From NCBI GenBank assembly GCA_024704175.1, contig CP085629.1, positions 2,108,001 through 2,172,000 on the forward strand: a DNA stretch of 64,000 nucleotides. The letters run 5' to 3'. The notes beneath the pieces are model-generated. The model was not told the DNA's origin and did no database searches. It was given only the letters and a program-made list of their open reading frames with translations. Below are positions 10,475 to 17,417 of the stretch, in pieces (the first letter of the stretch is position 1; every line of letters starts with the position of its first letter). The position numbers and the translations under genes are program-made. Source of the stretch: Paenibacillus sp. P25. Its GTDB lineage: Bacteria > Bacillota > Bacilli > Paenibacillales > NBRC-103111.

Positions 10475-11197
10475 TTATCTCAGCGTCACTTCGAAGTTGG
10501 TGCTGTCGCCCAGCGTGTAGGACTTGGTGTATTCGACGAGCCGTCCGTGTTGGTCGCGGCTGGTATAAGTGAATGCGAACACCGGGTGCTGCGGAGGAAT
10601 ACCGAGATATTTCGCTTCCCGGTCGTTAATCTTCTCGATCGTAAGCGACTGAACGGATTCCTTCACGACGATTCCTTTCTGCTCCATGTACTCGAATAGG
10701 GAAAGGACCTCGAAGTCCTGCTTCTCGATGTCGTCAGCGAAGAGCTCATATGGAACATAAGTATCTTCCAGGGCCAGCGGGATGCCGGAACCGAGCCGCA
10801 GACGGAGCAAACGGAACAAACCCGCTTCTTCTCCCAGCCCCAGCCGCCGATTCATCTCAGCGAAGGCTTCAACGACGCCGCTTTGGATGACCTTGGAGGA
10901 GGGAACAAGCCCTTTGTCCTGGATCGTGGCGCTCAATCCGGTTAGCGTCTCCAGGTCTCTCAGCATTCTCGTCCGGACGACGAACGTGCCTTTTCCCTGA
11001 ACCCGCTTTAAATACCCTTCCTCTACAAGCCGGTTCACGGCATGCTTCACGGTCATCCGGTTGACCCCGTAAAGCTGAGCCATCTCCCGCTCCGATGGGA
11101 TCTTATCCCCCAGCTTGTATTCCTCGTCCTCGATCTTCTGAAGAATCATTTGTTTCAACTGAATATGAATAGGTAGTCTGTAATCCATCTTCTCCAT
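10475..11197 (-). CDS. GntR/HutC-family regulator (FrlR-like)
   Basis: DNA-binding repressor, 240 residues: an N-terminal winged helix (DKIPSEREMAQLYGVNRMTVKHAVNRL, split here by its two helices) and a C-terminal UTRA effector domain from about residue 85 that typically binds a sugar or amino-sugar phosphate. The end EYTKSYTLGDSTNFEV is the usual UTRA finish. It starts 3 bases after the frlD stop, so the two are translated together. E. coli frl also carries a regulator of this family. A glycated-amine phosphate is the likely ligand, inferred from context. Confidence 0.9.
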   Translation of the reverse strand: MEKMDYRLPIHIQLKQMILQKIEDEEYKLGDKIPSEREMAQLYGVNRMTVKHAVNRLVEEGYLKRVQGKGTFVVRTRMLRDLETLTGLSATIQDKGLVPSSKVIQSGVVEAFAEMNRRLGLGEEAGLFRLLRLRLGSGIPLALEDTYVPYELFADDIEKQDFEVLSLFEYMEQKGIVVKESVQSLTIEKINDREAKYLGIPPQHPVFAFTYTSRDQHGRLVEYTKSYTLGDSTNFEVTLR

Positions 11198-11200
11198 CGT

Positions 11201-11983
11201 CTACCAGGCTCCGAAATATTGTATGGTTTGGCTTGCTTTGTCCGTCCCGCTCTTCAGGCAGCACGGGATGCTCTTACCTTGGGAGACGGCCACCATGAAT
11301 CCGGCGATGAACGAATCCCCGGCCCCCATCGTATCGATAACGTTCACCTTATGGCTGGGCTGGACGTGAAACGTTTGGCCGTCGAAGGCGATGCTGCCTT
11401 TCTCCCCCAGCGTAGCCACCGCCGCTTTGGGGCCGTACGACGTCAGCGTTTGCAGAAGACGCCGAATCTCGAGATCGTCATTCGTGTAAGAGATAAATGC
11501 ATAATCGATGTTCTTGCAGATTTCTTGCATGTAGTGAGGATCTTGTTTGGTCGCGAAGTCGAAAGAGAGGATAGCGCCGTGGCGATGCAGTTCTTCGAGG
11601 TAAGGTTCACATTTGCCCCAGACGGCGGAATGAATATACCGATGCTGTTTGATGTACGCGAGCTCTTCGGCCGTAATAGAGAAGTTCGAGAAGACGCCTT
11701 CATCATAGTCTCCGAATATCCGTTCTCCGTTCTTCAGCTCGACTTTGGTTACCGCCGTTCGCCCCTTCACCACACGAACCCGTGAGACGTCGAGACCTTT
11801 GTGATCCAGGGAGCCAAGAATGATCCGGCCGTTGTCGTCGCTGCCCACGAAGCCGAAGTAGGCCGATGGCGCGCCCAGTTCCTTGGTATAGACGGCGAAA
11901 TTGAGCGCGTTGCCGCCCGGGAATTTCCTGTTGCTGTCGATGTAGTCATCGATGCAGTTGTCGCCGATGGCGATAAAGGTCAT
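11201..11983 (-). CDS. frlD: Fructoselysine 6-kinase FrlD
   Basis: PfkB-family kinase, 260 residues, intact. It matches the FrlD pattern throughout: AIGDNCIDDYID, KFPGGNALNFAVY, GSDDNGRII, ERIFGDYDEGVFSNF, AATLGEKGS-like loop and the end VIDTMGAGDSFIAGFM with catalytic Asp, closing ASQTIQYFGAW as E. coli FrlD does (CAAKTIQYHGAW). It phosphorylates fructoselysine at C6 before the deglycase acts. The ATG overlaps the upstream GntR stop by 4 bases (ATGA), so the pair is coupled. Confidence 0.93.
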   Translation of the reverse strand: MTFIAIGDNCIDDYIDSNRKFPGGNALNFAVYTKELGAPSAYFGFVGSDDNGRIILGSLDHKGLDVSRVRVVKGRTAVTKVELKNGERIFGDYDEGVFSNFSITAEELAYIKQHRYIHSAVWGKCEPYLEELHRHGAILSFDFATKQDPHYMQEICKNIDYAFISYTNDDLEIRRLLQTLTSYGPKAAVATLGEKGSIAFDGQTFHVQPSHKVNVIDTMGAGDSFIAGFMVAVSQGKSIPCCLKSGTDKASQTIQYFGAW

Positions 11984-12711
11984 GAAGACGGCTCCCTTCT
12001 CGTCAAAATATTGGTGAATATACAGCGATCTCCCCGGGTAAGCGACTCGCTGTACTCTACCCTCCTGCCGTCCCGATCCACCGTCTCGCTCTTCAGCATT
12101 AGAAGCGCTTCACCCGGCCCGGCTTCCAGCAGCCGGCTTTCCTCGTCGCGGGCGAATACCATCGATATCTCCTGGCTTGCTCCGCAGAGGTCGATGCCAT
12201 AGCTTTCCTTCAGCACCTTGTATAAAGACTGGTTTTCCAGATCGTACCGTTCAATGCCTGGTACGGCATCCGCCCGTAAGTACGATGTCTCCAGGGCGAA
12301 CGGCTTCCCCTCGACGATCCGCATCCTGCGGATGACGGCTAGTTTCGTTCCGAGCGGCACTTCCAGATGACGAGACAGCTTCTTGCTGCACTCGGCCGCA
12401 TCGAGACGAATGAGACGGGTGACCATTCGCAAGCCCTGATTGTTCATCATCTCCGTAAGGGATTCGAAGCGGATCAGGTCGCGGACGAGCTTCTTCTCCG
12501 CAACATAGAACCCGCTCCTCGGCGGCGGGTATATGATCCCCTCATTCTCCAGCCGCTTGAGCGCAGACCGGACGGTCAGTCTCTGGACGCCATACTGAAC
12601 GGCCAGCTCCCGGTCGGACGGAATCCGATCCCCTTCCGTCAGACGGTTCCGCGTGATGTGGTCTCTGATCTTCTCCGCAAGCACGATATCCAGTGTCACA
12701 TTCTTCATCAT
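11980..12711 (-). CDS. GntR/HutC-family regulator, first gene of the operon
   Basis: DNA-binding regulator, 243 residues, with a winged-helix GntR domain (GDRIPSDRELAVQYGVQRLT, then a recognition helix) and a UTRA effector domain after about residue 85. It is the promoter-proximal gene of the roughly 12.7 kb operon and probably controls it and itself. GGAGG precedes the tandem ATG. It is only distantly similar to the second GntR at 10,475, so the operon may answer to two different intermediates. Confidence 0.9.
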   Translation of the reverse strand: MMKNVTLDIVLAEKIRDHITRNRLTEGDRIPSDRELAVQYGVQRLTVRSALKRLENEGIIYPPPRSGFYVAEKKLVRDLIRFESLTEMMNNQGLRMVTRLIRLDAAECSKKLSRHLEVPLGTKLAVIRRMRIVEGKPFALETSYLRADAVPGIERYDLENQSLYKVLKESYGIDLCGASQEISMVFARDEESRLLEAGPGEALLMLKSETVDRDGRRVEYSESLTRGDRCIFTNILTRREPSS

Positions 12712-12747
12712 CCGTGCCTCCAGTGGTTCATGTACTAATCCACTTGC

Positions 12748-12763
12748 TGGTTTTATTATACCA
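12748..12763. promoter_or_regulatory. Candidate GntR operator over the -10 element
   Basis: An inverted repeat TGGT-N8-ACCA covers the -10 box of the operon promoter. TGGT/ACCA arms are typical of HutC-subfamily operators (for example NagR/DasR sites), though the usual spacer is shorter. Either GntR gene of the operon could bind it. Confidence 0.45.
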
Positions 12764-12782
12764 ATTAAATCATTTATTGCAA
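12755..12782 (-). promoter_or_regulatory. Sigma-A promoter of the Amadori operon
   Basis: On the minus strand TTGCAA (12777-12782) is followed after 16 bases by TATAAT (12755-12760). It lies about 45-70 bases ahead of the first GntR start and is the only strong promoter seen for the operon. Confidence 0.75.
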
Positions 12783-12817
12783 TCGGTTTCAGAGCGAAAA
12801 TTCAGAAAAATTTTAAC

Positions 12818-12850
12818 TAAAAACGGCGACCGAGCAATGATCGGTCGCCG
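12818..12850 (-). terminator. Rho-independent terminator after the Cfr-like fragment
   Basis: A perfect 10-bp stem (12824-12833 with 12841-12850), 7-base loop, followed on the minus strand by a TTTTT run. It lies just after the stop of the rRNA methylase fragment and insulates the Amadori promoter. Confidence 0.85.
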
Positions 12851-12894
12851 TCGTATCTTCTTTCAGCTATCGTTCCCGGATTCAACGATATCGG

Positions 12895-13095
12895 TTATTT
12901 CTTCACGTAAAGCTGTCCGCATGCCGCGTTAATGTCCGATCCGAATTGCGTTCGGATGGTCACTTGGATACCTCTTGACTTCAAGACCCGGGCAAAGCTT
13001 TCGATCTGATTAGCATCAGATGTCCGGTAACTTTCCGGAGTAACTTCGGTTGCGTTGTAGGGAATCAGGTTAACGTGATAAAGACGTTCCCCAGG
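12895..13095 (-). pseudogene. 3' fragment of a Cfr/RlmN-type 23S rRNA methyltransferase gene
   Basis: About 66 codons remain, reading RLYHVNLIPYNATEV, then IESFARVLKSRGIQVTIR and QFGSDINAACGQLYVKK before the stop. The radical-SAM enzymes Cfr and RlmN end this way, and the LYHVNLI, RSQFG and CGQLY details are closer to Cfr (C8 methylation of A2503, resistance to several ribosome drugs) than to RlmN. The conserved Cys near the end is present. The radical-SAM CxxxCxxC core is absent: upstream the frame meets a stop near 13105, and nothing similar follows. The gene end and its terminator survive, so this is a 5'-deleted remnant. Confidence 0.75.
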
Positions 13096-13192
13096 CCCCC
13101 TTCCTTATCGCAATCCTTCTCCAGAATAAGTCTTATGTCGGAGTGCGCTCCAAAAGCAGCTATTCGATCTGCATCCAAGAAATGAATTCGAC

Positions 13193-13232
13193 AAAAAAAA
13201 GAGCTGCGAGAAAGTTACCTTTCCTGCAGCTC
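13193..13232 (-). terminator. Rho-independent terminator
   Basis: A 14-bp stem with one mismatch (13201-13214 with 13219-13232) is followed on the minus strand by eight T. It ends any transcript that passes the T-box leader, before the Cfr-like fragment. Between the two terminators only a 17-codon reading frame (ATG near 13356, RBS-like GGTAAGGA, ending KRWAG) is seen; whether it is translated is unknown. Confidence 0.8.
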
Positions 13233-13423
13233 AAAAAATATGTCTATTTCAACCCGAACGAGGGTATTAAAAGGAATATTTTCTTTGTTGCAACGCCCCG
13301 ATTTTTAGATTATCCTGCCCAGCGTTTAATAAGAACTGTTGCCCCTGACAATAGGATAGCCATTCCTTACCAAGGATTTTTGATGCAAATTGGAATTTTT
13401 ACCTCTCACACAGAAAACAAAAA

Positions 13424-13670
13424 AATCCCGCCTCCAAGAACGATGTCTTGGGGACGAGATTTCGTCGTGGTGTCACCCCAGTTCGCTAATCTGTCTTCAG
13501 ATCAGCCTTATCGAGTACGGCATGACAATGCTTGCTTATACTCTAGCTTTGTAACAGGAGCTCCTGTCACACCATCCCCTGAACCGGCTCAAGTTCCGTT
13601 GTGATGCTCAGAGACTTGGTTCAATAAGGTTTCCTTACTCCTTTTCAGCTACCGGAGCTCTCTGATAAAG
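13424..13670 (-). ncRNA. T-box leader RNA
   Basis: On the minus strand a structured leader runs from about 13670. A stem I base CAGAGA/TCTCTG, an AG-containing internal region (GGTAGCTGAAAAGGAG), a palindromic helix GTGACAGGAG/CTCCTGTTAC, then the T-box-like sequence CTGGGGTGACACCACG and finally a near-perfect 16-bp terminator helix with seven T (13424-13462). The strand opposite the T-box sequence, CGTCCCC, can form either antiterminator or terminator, as in T-boxes that sense uncharged tRNA. The specifier codon could not be fixed. No synthetase, biosynthesis or transport gene follows within 500 bases. Confidence 0.72.
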
Positions 13671-13703
13671 TACACCTTGATAAGCAGGTAGAATAGCTGC
13701 GTC

Positions 13704-14045
13704 TTATAAGGTGCTTGCAGCCTGCTTTATATATCCCGACAGCATATCGGTGTCGATGGATTGACCACTGCGAAATTTGATCGTCTTTCTTTCCGGGGGA
13801 CCTTCGAACAAATCCTCGGGCAGCTCAAGACCTTTAGCGTTGAATATGACGAAGCTTACTGCATCTTTAGCCGGCGAAATTACGGCAGCATACTTCCCGT
13901 TCTTCAGAAAATGTGGCTTTTTATACTGCATGCGCTCCGTAGCGTCAGCGATCGCGTTATGGACGACTTCACGTAACTCCGTGCATAACTGCACTTGCCA
14001 AGGCTCTTTCAAGCCGGCGATAAATTCCGTTACTTCCTGATTCAT
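13704..14045 (-). CDS. DUF1801 (YdhG/YdeI-like) protein
   Basis: Small soluble protein of about 113 residues. It matches the DUF1801 pattern: an N-terminal helix (EVTEFIAGLKEPWQVQLCTELREVV), then YKKPHFLKNGKYAAVIS and ERKTIKFRSGQSID. AGGAGGGAG precedes the ATG at 14045. Family function is poorly defined. It is last in a run of co-directed genes with a VOC protein, a DGPF protein and an ECF sigma factor, which often travel together. Confidence 0.8.
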   Translation of the reverse strand: MNQEVTEFIAGLKEPWQVQLCTELREVVHNAIADATERMQYKKPHFLKNGKYAAVISPAKDAVSFVIFNAKGLELPEDLFEGPPERKTIKFRSGQSIDTDMLSGYIKQAASTL

Positions 14046-14068
14046 TGGATTAACTCCCTCCTCTAGTT

Positions 14069-14470
14069 TTATTGTTTTACGATTTGCCAAGTGATGCCGT
14101 AGCGGTCCACGACTTCCCCGTAGTAAGCCCCCCATGGTCGCTGATCGAACGGGAACTGGATCGTCCCTTCCTCAGCGAGCTTTGAATAGGCATTACGCGC
14201 TTCCGTTTCATCGTCAAAGGTTAGGGAAAGGCTCATCTTTCGGTCGCCTTCCGAAGGCTGGAAAGAGTCGGACAAGAATAACGTATTTTCCCCGGCTACG
14301 GTGAGGACCAAATGCATGACTTTATCTTTGGCCTCTTCCGGCGTCCCCGGAACTTCGCCCAACGTTTTGACAAAAAGAATTTCGCCGCCAAGCGCATTCT
14401 TGTAAAACTCCGCCTGCGTTCTTGCATCCTCCGACATCAAATAAGGAACCAATTTTGCTGCCATGTTCAT
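14069..14470 (-). CDS. VOC/PhnB-type glyoxalase-fold protein
   Basis: About 133 residues with two beta-alpha-beta-beta-beta modules of the vicinal oxygen chelate fold, close to the PhnB/YjdN group: KLVPYLMSEDARTQAEFYK, then a DKVMHLVL strand and a C-terminal WGAYYGEVVDRYGITWQI. GAGAGG precedes the ATG. Usually a metal-binding or ligand-binding protein of unknown substrate. It belongs to the ECF42-associated cassette by position. Confidence 0.85.
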   Translation of the reverse strand: MNMAAKLVPYLMSEDARTQAEFYKNALGGEILFVKTLGEVPGTPEEAKDKVMHLVLTVAGENTLFLSDSFQPSEGDRKMSLSLTFDDETEARNAYSKLAEEGTIQFPFDQRPWGAYYGEVVDRYGITWQIVKQ

Positions 14471-14570
14471 CAACAACCTCTCAGTTTTTTTAGGAGATCA
14501 CCTTAACGACGAATGCCAAACGAAAGAATCGACAACCTTCAAAAAAATTTTTTGATTTTTTTTTGGATAT

Positions 14571-14987
14571 TTAAATTTGCTCCCGTAAATTCCTTTCCAT
14601 GGCCATGATGATTGGATCGGAATAAGTTTCTACCGGGTCCGCCAGCTGGCGCAGCTCGACGGCGACTTCTCCGCGTCCCTTGGGAACGGGAAGCTTAAGC
14701 GCCCACTCCGTCGCTTCGTCCATGGAGCACGCATCCATAATAAGAAACCCTTCCATCAGGCCGCTCTCCGCGGAGAACGGTCCGGTCGCCACGCAGGCCC
14801 CGCCTCCGTCCGGCGGAAACGTGATCCTGAGCCCGCTCGAGCTCGGAAGCAGCGATTCGTCGGCGAGCAGAATCCCTGCGCTGGCGAGGGACTTGGCATA
14901 CGCCGCCCGGCGGGCCGCGAAATCCGGATCATATTTCACACCCGTTTCTGAAAAAGCCGTCGATTTGAACATCAGTAAATATCTCAC
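14571..14987 (-). CDS. YCII/DGPF-domain protein
   Basis: About 138 residues of the YCII-related (DGPF) family. RYLLMFKST opens the fold; TGPFSAESGLMEGFLIMDA is the region that gives the family its DGPF name (here ATGPF). The GTG start at 14987 has GAGGGAG 8 bases upstream. These proteins are regularly encoded next to ECF42 sigma factors and are thought to help control them. This is the second copy in the cassette. Confidence 0.8.
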   Translation of the reverse strand: MRYLLMFKSTAFSETGVKYDPDFAARRAAYAKSLASAGILLADESLLPSSSGLRITFPPDGGGACVATGPFSAESGLMEGFLIMDACSMDEATEWALKLPVPKGRGEVAVELRQLADPVETYSDPIIMAMERNLREQI

Positions 14988-15094
14988 AAAGCACGCTCCC
15001 TCAGGCAGGGATCGGATTTGGCAAGACACTGCCTTTCACCTGCCTCTATCTGAACGACGAACGCGAGAGCGCCGGATCGACAACCGGCAAAAAT

Positions 15095-16355
15095 TTATTT
15101 TTCATTCGTGCATTCGGATGCGCGTGCGAGCAGAAGATCCCTTTCGCGGCTGTTTCGGGTCAAGGAAGCCGCCCGTTCAAACTCCAGGCGCGCTTCTTCG
15201 AACCGGTTCAATTTGTACAAAAGATCGCCGCGTACGCTGGGCAGAAGATGATATGTCGACAACAACGCCTCTTGGTTCAATTCATCGACGATTTGAAGGC
15301 CGTAAGCCGGACCGAAGGCCATGGATATCGCTACCGCACGGTTCAACTCCACGACCGGCGAAGGCATGACACGCGACAAAGCTTCGTACAGGGCGGCGAT
15401 TCGGACCCAGTTCGTATCCCCAGGCGTCACCGCTTTTGCGTGACAAGCGGCGATGGTCGCCTGGAGCGCATAGGGGCCGTACGGCTTCCCTGACTGCTGG
15501 CAGCGCTCAAGGGTACGCCAGCCCGCGGCGGATTAGGAGCTGGTCCCACCTGGCCCGGTTCTGGTCCATAAGAAGGATCGGCTCGCCGTCCATCCCGACC
15601 CGCGTCCTCAGCCGCGAGGACTGAATTTCCATCAGAGCCGCGAGCCCATGCACTTCAGGCTCGGCAGGCGCAATCTCCGCCAGCATGCGGCCCAGCCTTA
15701 GGGCTTCCTGACAAAGAAGCGGACGGACCCAGTGTTCTCCCGCGGTTGCCGAATAACCTTCATTGAACATTAAATAAATGACTTCCAGAACCGTAGCCAA
15801 CCGCTCGTTCAATTCCTCGCCTGCGGGAACCTCGAAGGGGACCTTCTTGGCACTAAGGGTGCGTTTTGCCCGGACGATCCGCTGGGCAATCGTCGCTTCG
15901 GCCGCCAGAAAGGCACGGGCGATCTCTTCCGTCGTGAGCCCGCATAACAACCTTAGCGTGAGAGCCACCCTTGCCTCCTGCGATAAGACCGGATGGCAGG
16001 TCATGAAGATGAGACGCAGGAGATCGTCACCGATCTCCCCGTCCAAGTGGCGGTCCATATCTTCTTCCGTATACAATTCGGCGCTGCGGGTCAGCTCTTC
16101 GTATTTCCGGTCGCGAAGCTTGTTTCTTCGCAGCAGATCGATGGCGCGCCGCTTCGCCGTCGTCATGAGCCATGCTCCCGGGTTACCTGGGATTCCCGAC
16201 ACCGGCCAGCGCTCAAGCGCGATCACCAGGGCGTCTTGGGCCAGATCTTCCGCCAGCCCCACGTCCCGAACCATTCGCGTTAATCCGGCGATTAACTTCG
16301 GGGACTCGATCCGCCAAATGGCATCGATCGTTCGTCCTGTATCAGCAATGCTCAC
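15095..16355 (-). CDS. ECF42-type RNA polymerase sigma factor, frameshifted
   Basis: About 420 residues: sigma-70 region 2 (VGLAEDLAQDALVIALERW), region 4 (TTEEIARAFLAAEATIAQRIVRAKRT) and a long C-terminal extension (DUF6596/TPR-like) from about residue 190, the hallmark of the ECF42 group, which lacks an anti-sigma partner and uses this extension instead. The frame changes near 15510-15530; the other frame carries the rest of the extension (WVRIAALYEALSRV, PVVELNRAVAI). The start overlaps the upstream DGPF stop by 4 bases. The partner DGPF genes lie on both sides. Confidence 0.9.
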
Positions 16356-16765
16356 AACTTAAACTGCCCCTTTATCTTTTCTTGTGTTTCTTCATTCGAA
16401 GACAATTCTTCCGGATCAAAGATTTGCCTCAATTCAATCTGGCCTTGCCCGCCCCCATGCGGATCAGGCATGCGCATCGCCCACTCGATCGCTTCTTCTC
16501 GCGACTTTACTTCGATCAGTGTAAATCCTGCAATGATTTCCTTGGCCTCCGTAAACGGGCCGTCCACCACTTTCGGCTTTCCGCCCGGCTCCGGATACGA
16601 AATCCGAATGCCGCTGGAGCTTGGCTGCAGCCCGTCTGCGGCAAGCAGCACCCCCGCCTTTGCCAGTTCCTCATTATATCTCAGCATGGCATTCAGCGGC
16701 TCCTGGCTTGGCATTACGCCCGCTTCCGAATCCGTAGTTGCTTTCACGATCATCATAAACCTCAT
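16352..16765 (-). CDS. YCII/DGPF-domain protein, ECF42 partner
   Basis: 137 residues. Opens RFMMIVKATTDSEAG, carries VVDGPFTEAKEIIAGFTLIEV (the DGPF motif itself is intact) and ends with a FDPEEL tail. GGAGG lies before the ATG. It overlaps the sigma factor start by 4 bases, so both are made together. It is the first gene of the cassette sigma-DGPF-VOC-DUF1801. Confidence 0.9.
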   Translation of the reverse strand: MRFMMIVKATTDSEAGVMPSQEPLNAMLRYNEELAKAGVLLAADGLQPSSSGIRISYPEPGGKPKVVDGPFTEAKEIIAGFTLIEVKSREEAIEWAMRMPDPHGGGQGQIELRQIFDPEELSSNEETQEKIKGQFKL

Positions 16766-16885
16766 GTTGAATCTCCTCCAAATTATTAGTGGACCCGGGT
16801 TTCGTTCGATTCAAACCGCTCTAACAGGCCTCTATTGGAACAACGAATGAATACGAGACATATCGACACAATTAACAAAATTTAT

Positions 16886-17344
16886 TTATTTTAGACTCAT
16901 TTCTTTTCGTGATGTTCTCTCACGCTCGCTGGTATTACCCCATCTTATCCGTCCAGCTTGGGATTCCCCCCATTGAAGGTGGGAAAGCTCCTGAAGATGA
17001 ATTTCCGACAGCTCATATAGAATGTCTTGTCCCTTCGGCGTTAACCGGATGAGAACACTTCGGCCGTCCTCCGGATTGCGGCTCCGTTCCAATAAGCCCT
17101 GCCCCTCGCAGCGGCTGATCAAGCCTAAGCAGGCATGGTGAGTTAACTGCAATCTTTCCGCCAGCTCGCTTGGGGTAGCGTAATCCCGCCCAACAAATCC
17201 CATAATGGCCAGCATCAACTGATGCGCCTGGGGCGTGATCCCGATGGAACGAGCCGCTTGCTCACTGAAATGGAGGAATTTCCGGATTTGATACCGGAAT
17301 TCGGCTAGTTGTTCATAGACCGCTTTACTGATCGGCTTGTTCAT
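16886..17344 (-). CDS. MarR-family regulator
   Basis: Winged-helix regulator of about 152 residues: YATPSELAERLQLTHHACLGLISRCE is the recognition region and GLLERSRNPEDGRSVLIRLT the wing, typical of MarR. It is divergent from the ClC gene with a palindrome in the 70-base gap, so it probably represses both. ATG at 17344 gives the better spacing to AAAGGA; ATG at 17350 is the alternative. Confidence 0.88.
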   Translation of the reverse strand: MNKPISKAVYEQLAEFRYQIRKFLHFSEQAARSIGITPQAHQLMLAIMGFVGRDYATPSELAERLQLTHHACLGLISRCEGQGLLERSRNPEDGRSVLIRLTPKGQDILYELSEIHLQELSHLQWGESQAGRIRWGNTSERERTSRKEMSLK

Positions 17345-17371
17345 AGGCATTTTTCCTTTCGACCTCGGAAT

Positions 17372-17392
17372 ATATATCTCAATACGATATAT
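17372..17392. promoter_or_regulatory. Candidate MarR operator
   Basis: ATATATC-N7-GATATAT is a perfect 7-bp inverted repeat centred in the gap between the divergent MarR and ClC genes. Size and AT-rich arms fit a MarR site. Confidence 0.5.
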
Positions 17393-17417
17393 TTTACCAC
17401 CTAAGGAGGAACTCACC

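Noticed and set aside
13143..13604. 153-codon plus-strand open frame
   Set aside because: It lies antisense to the T-box leader, a terminator and the fragment region, has no ribosome site and no familiar motif; its length is explained by the structured leader on the other strand.
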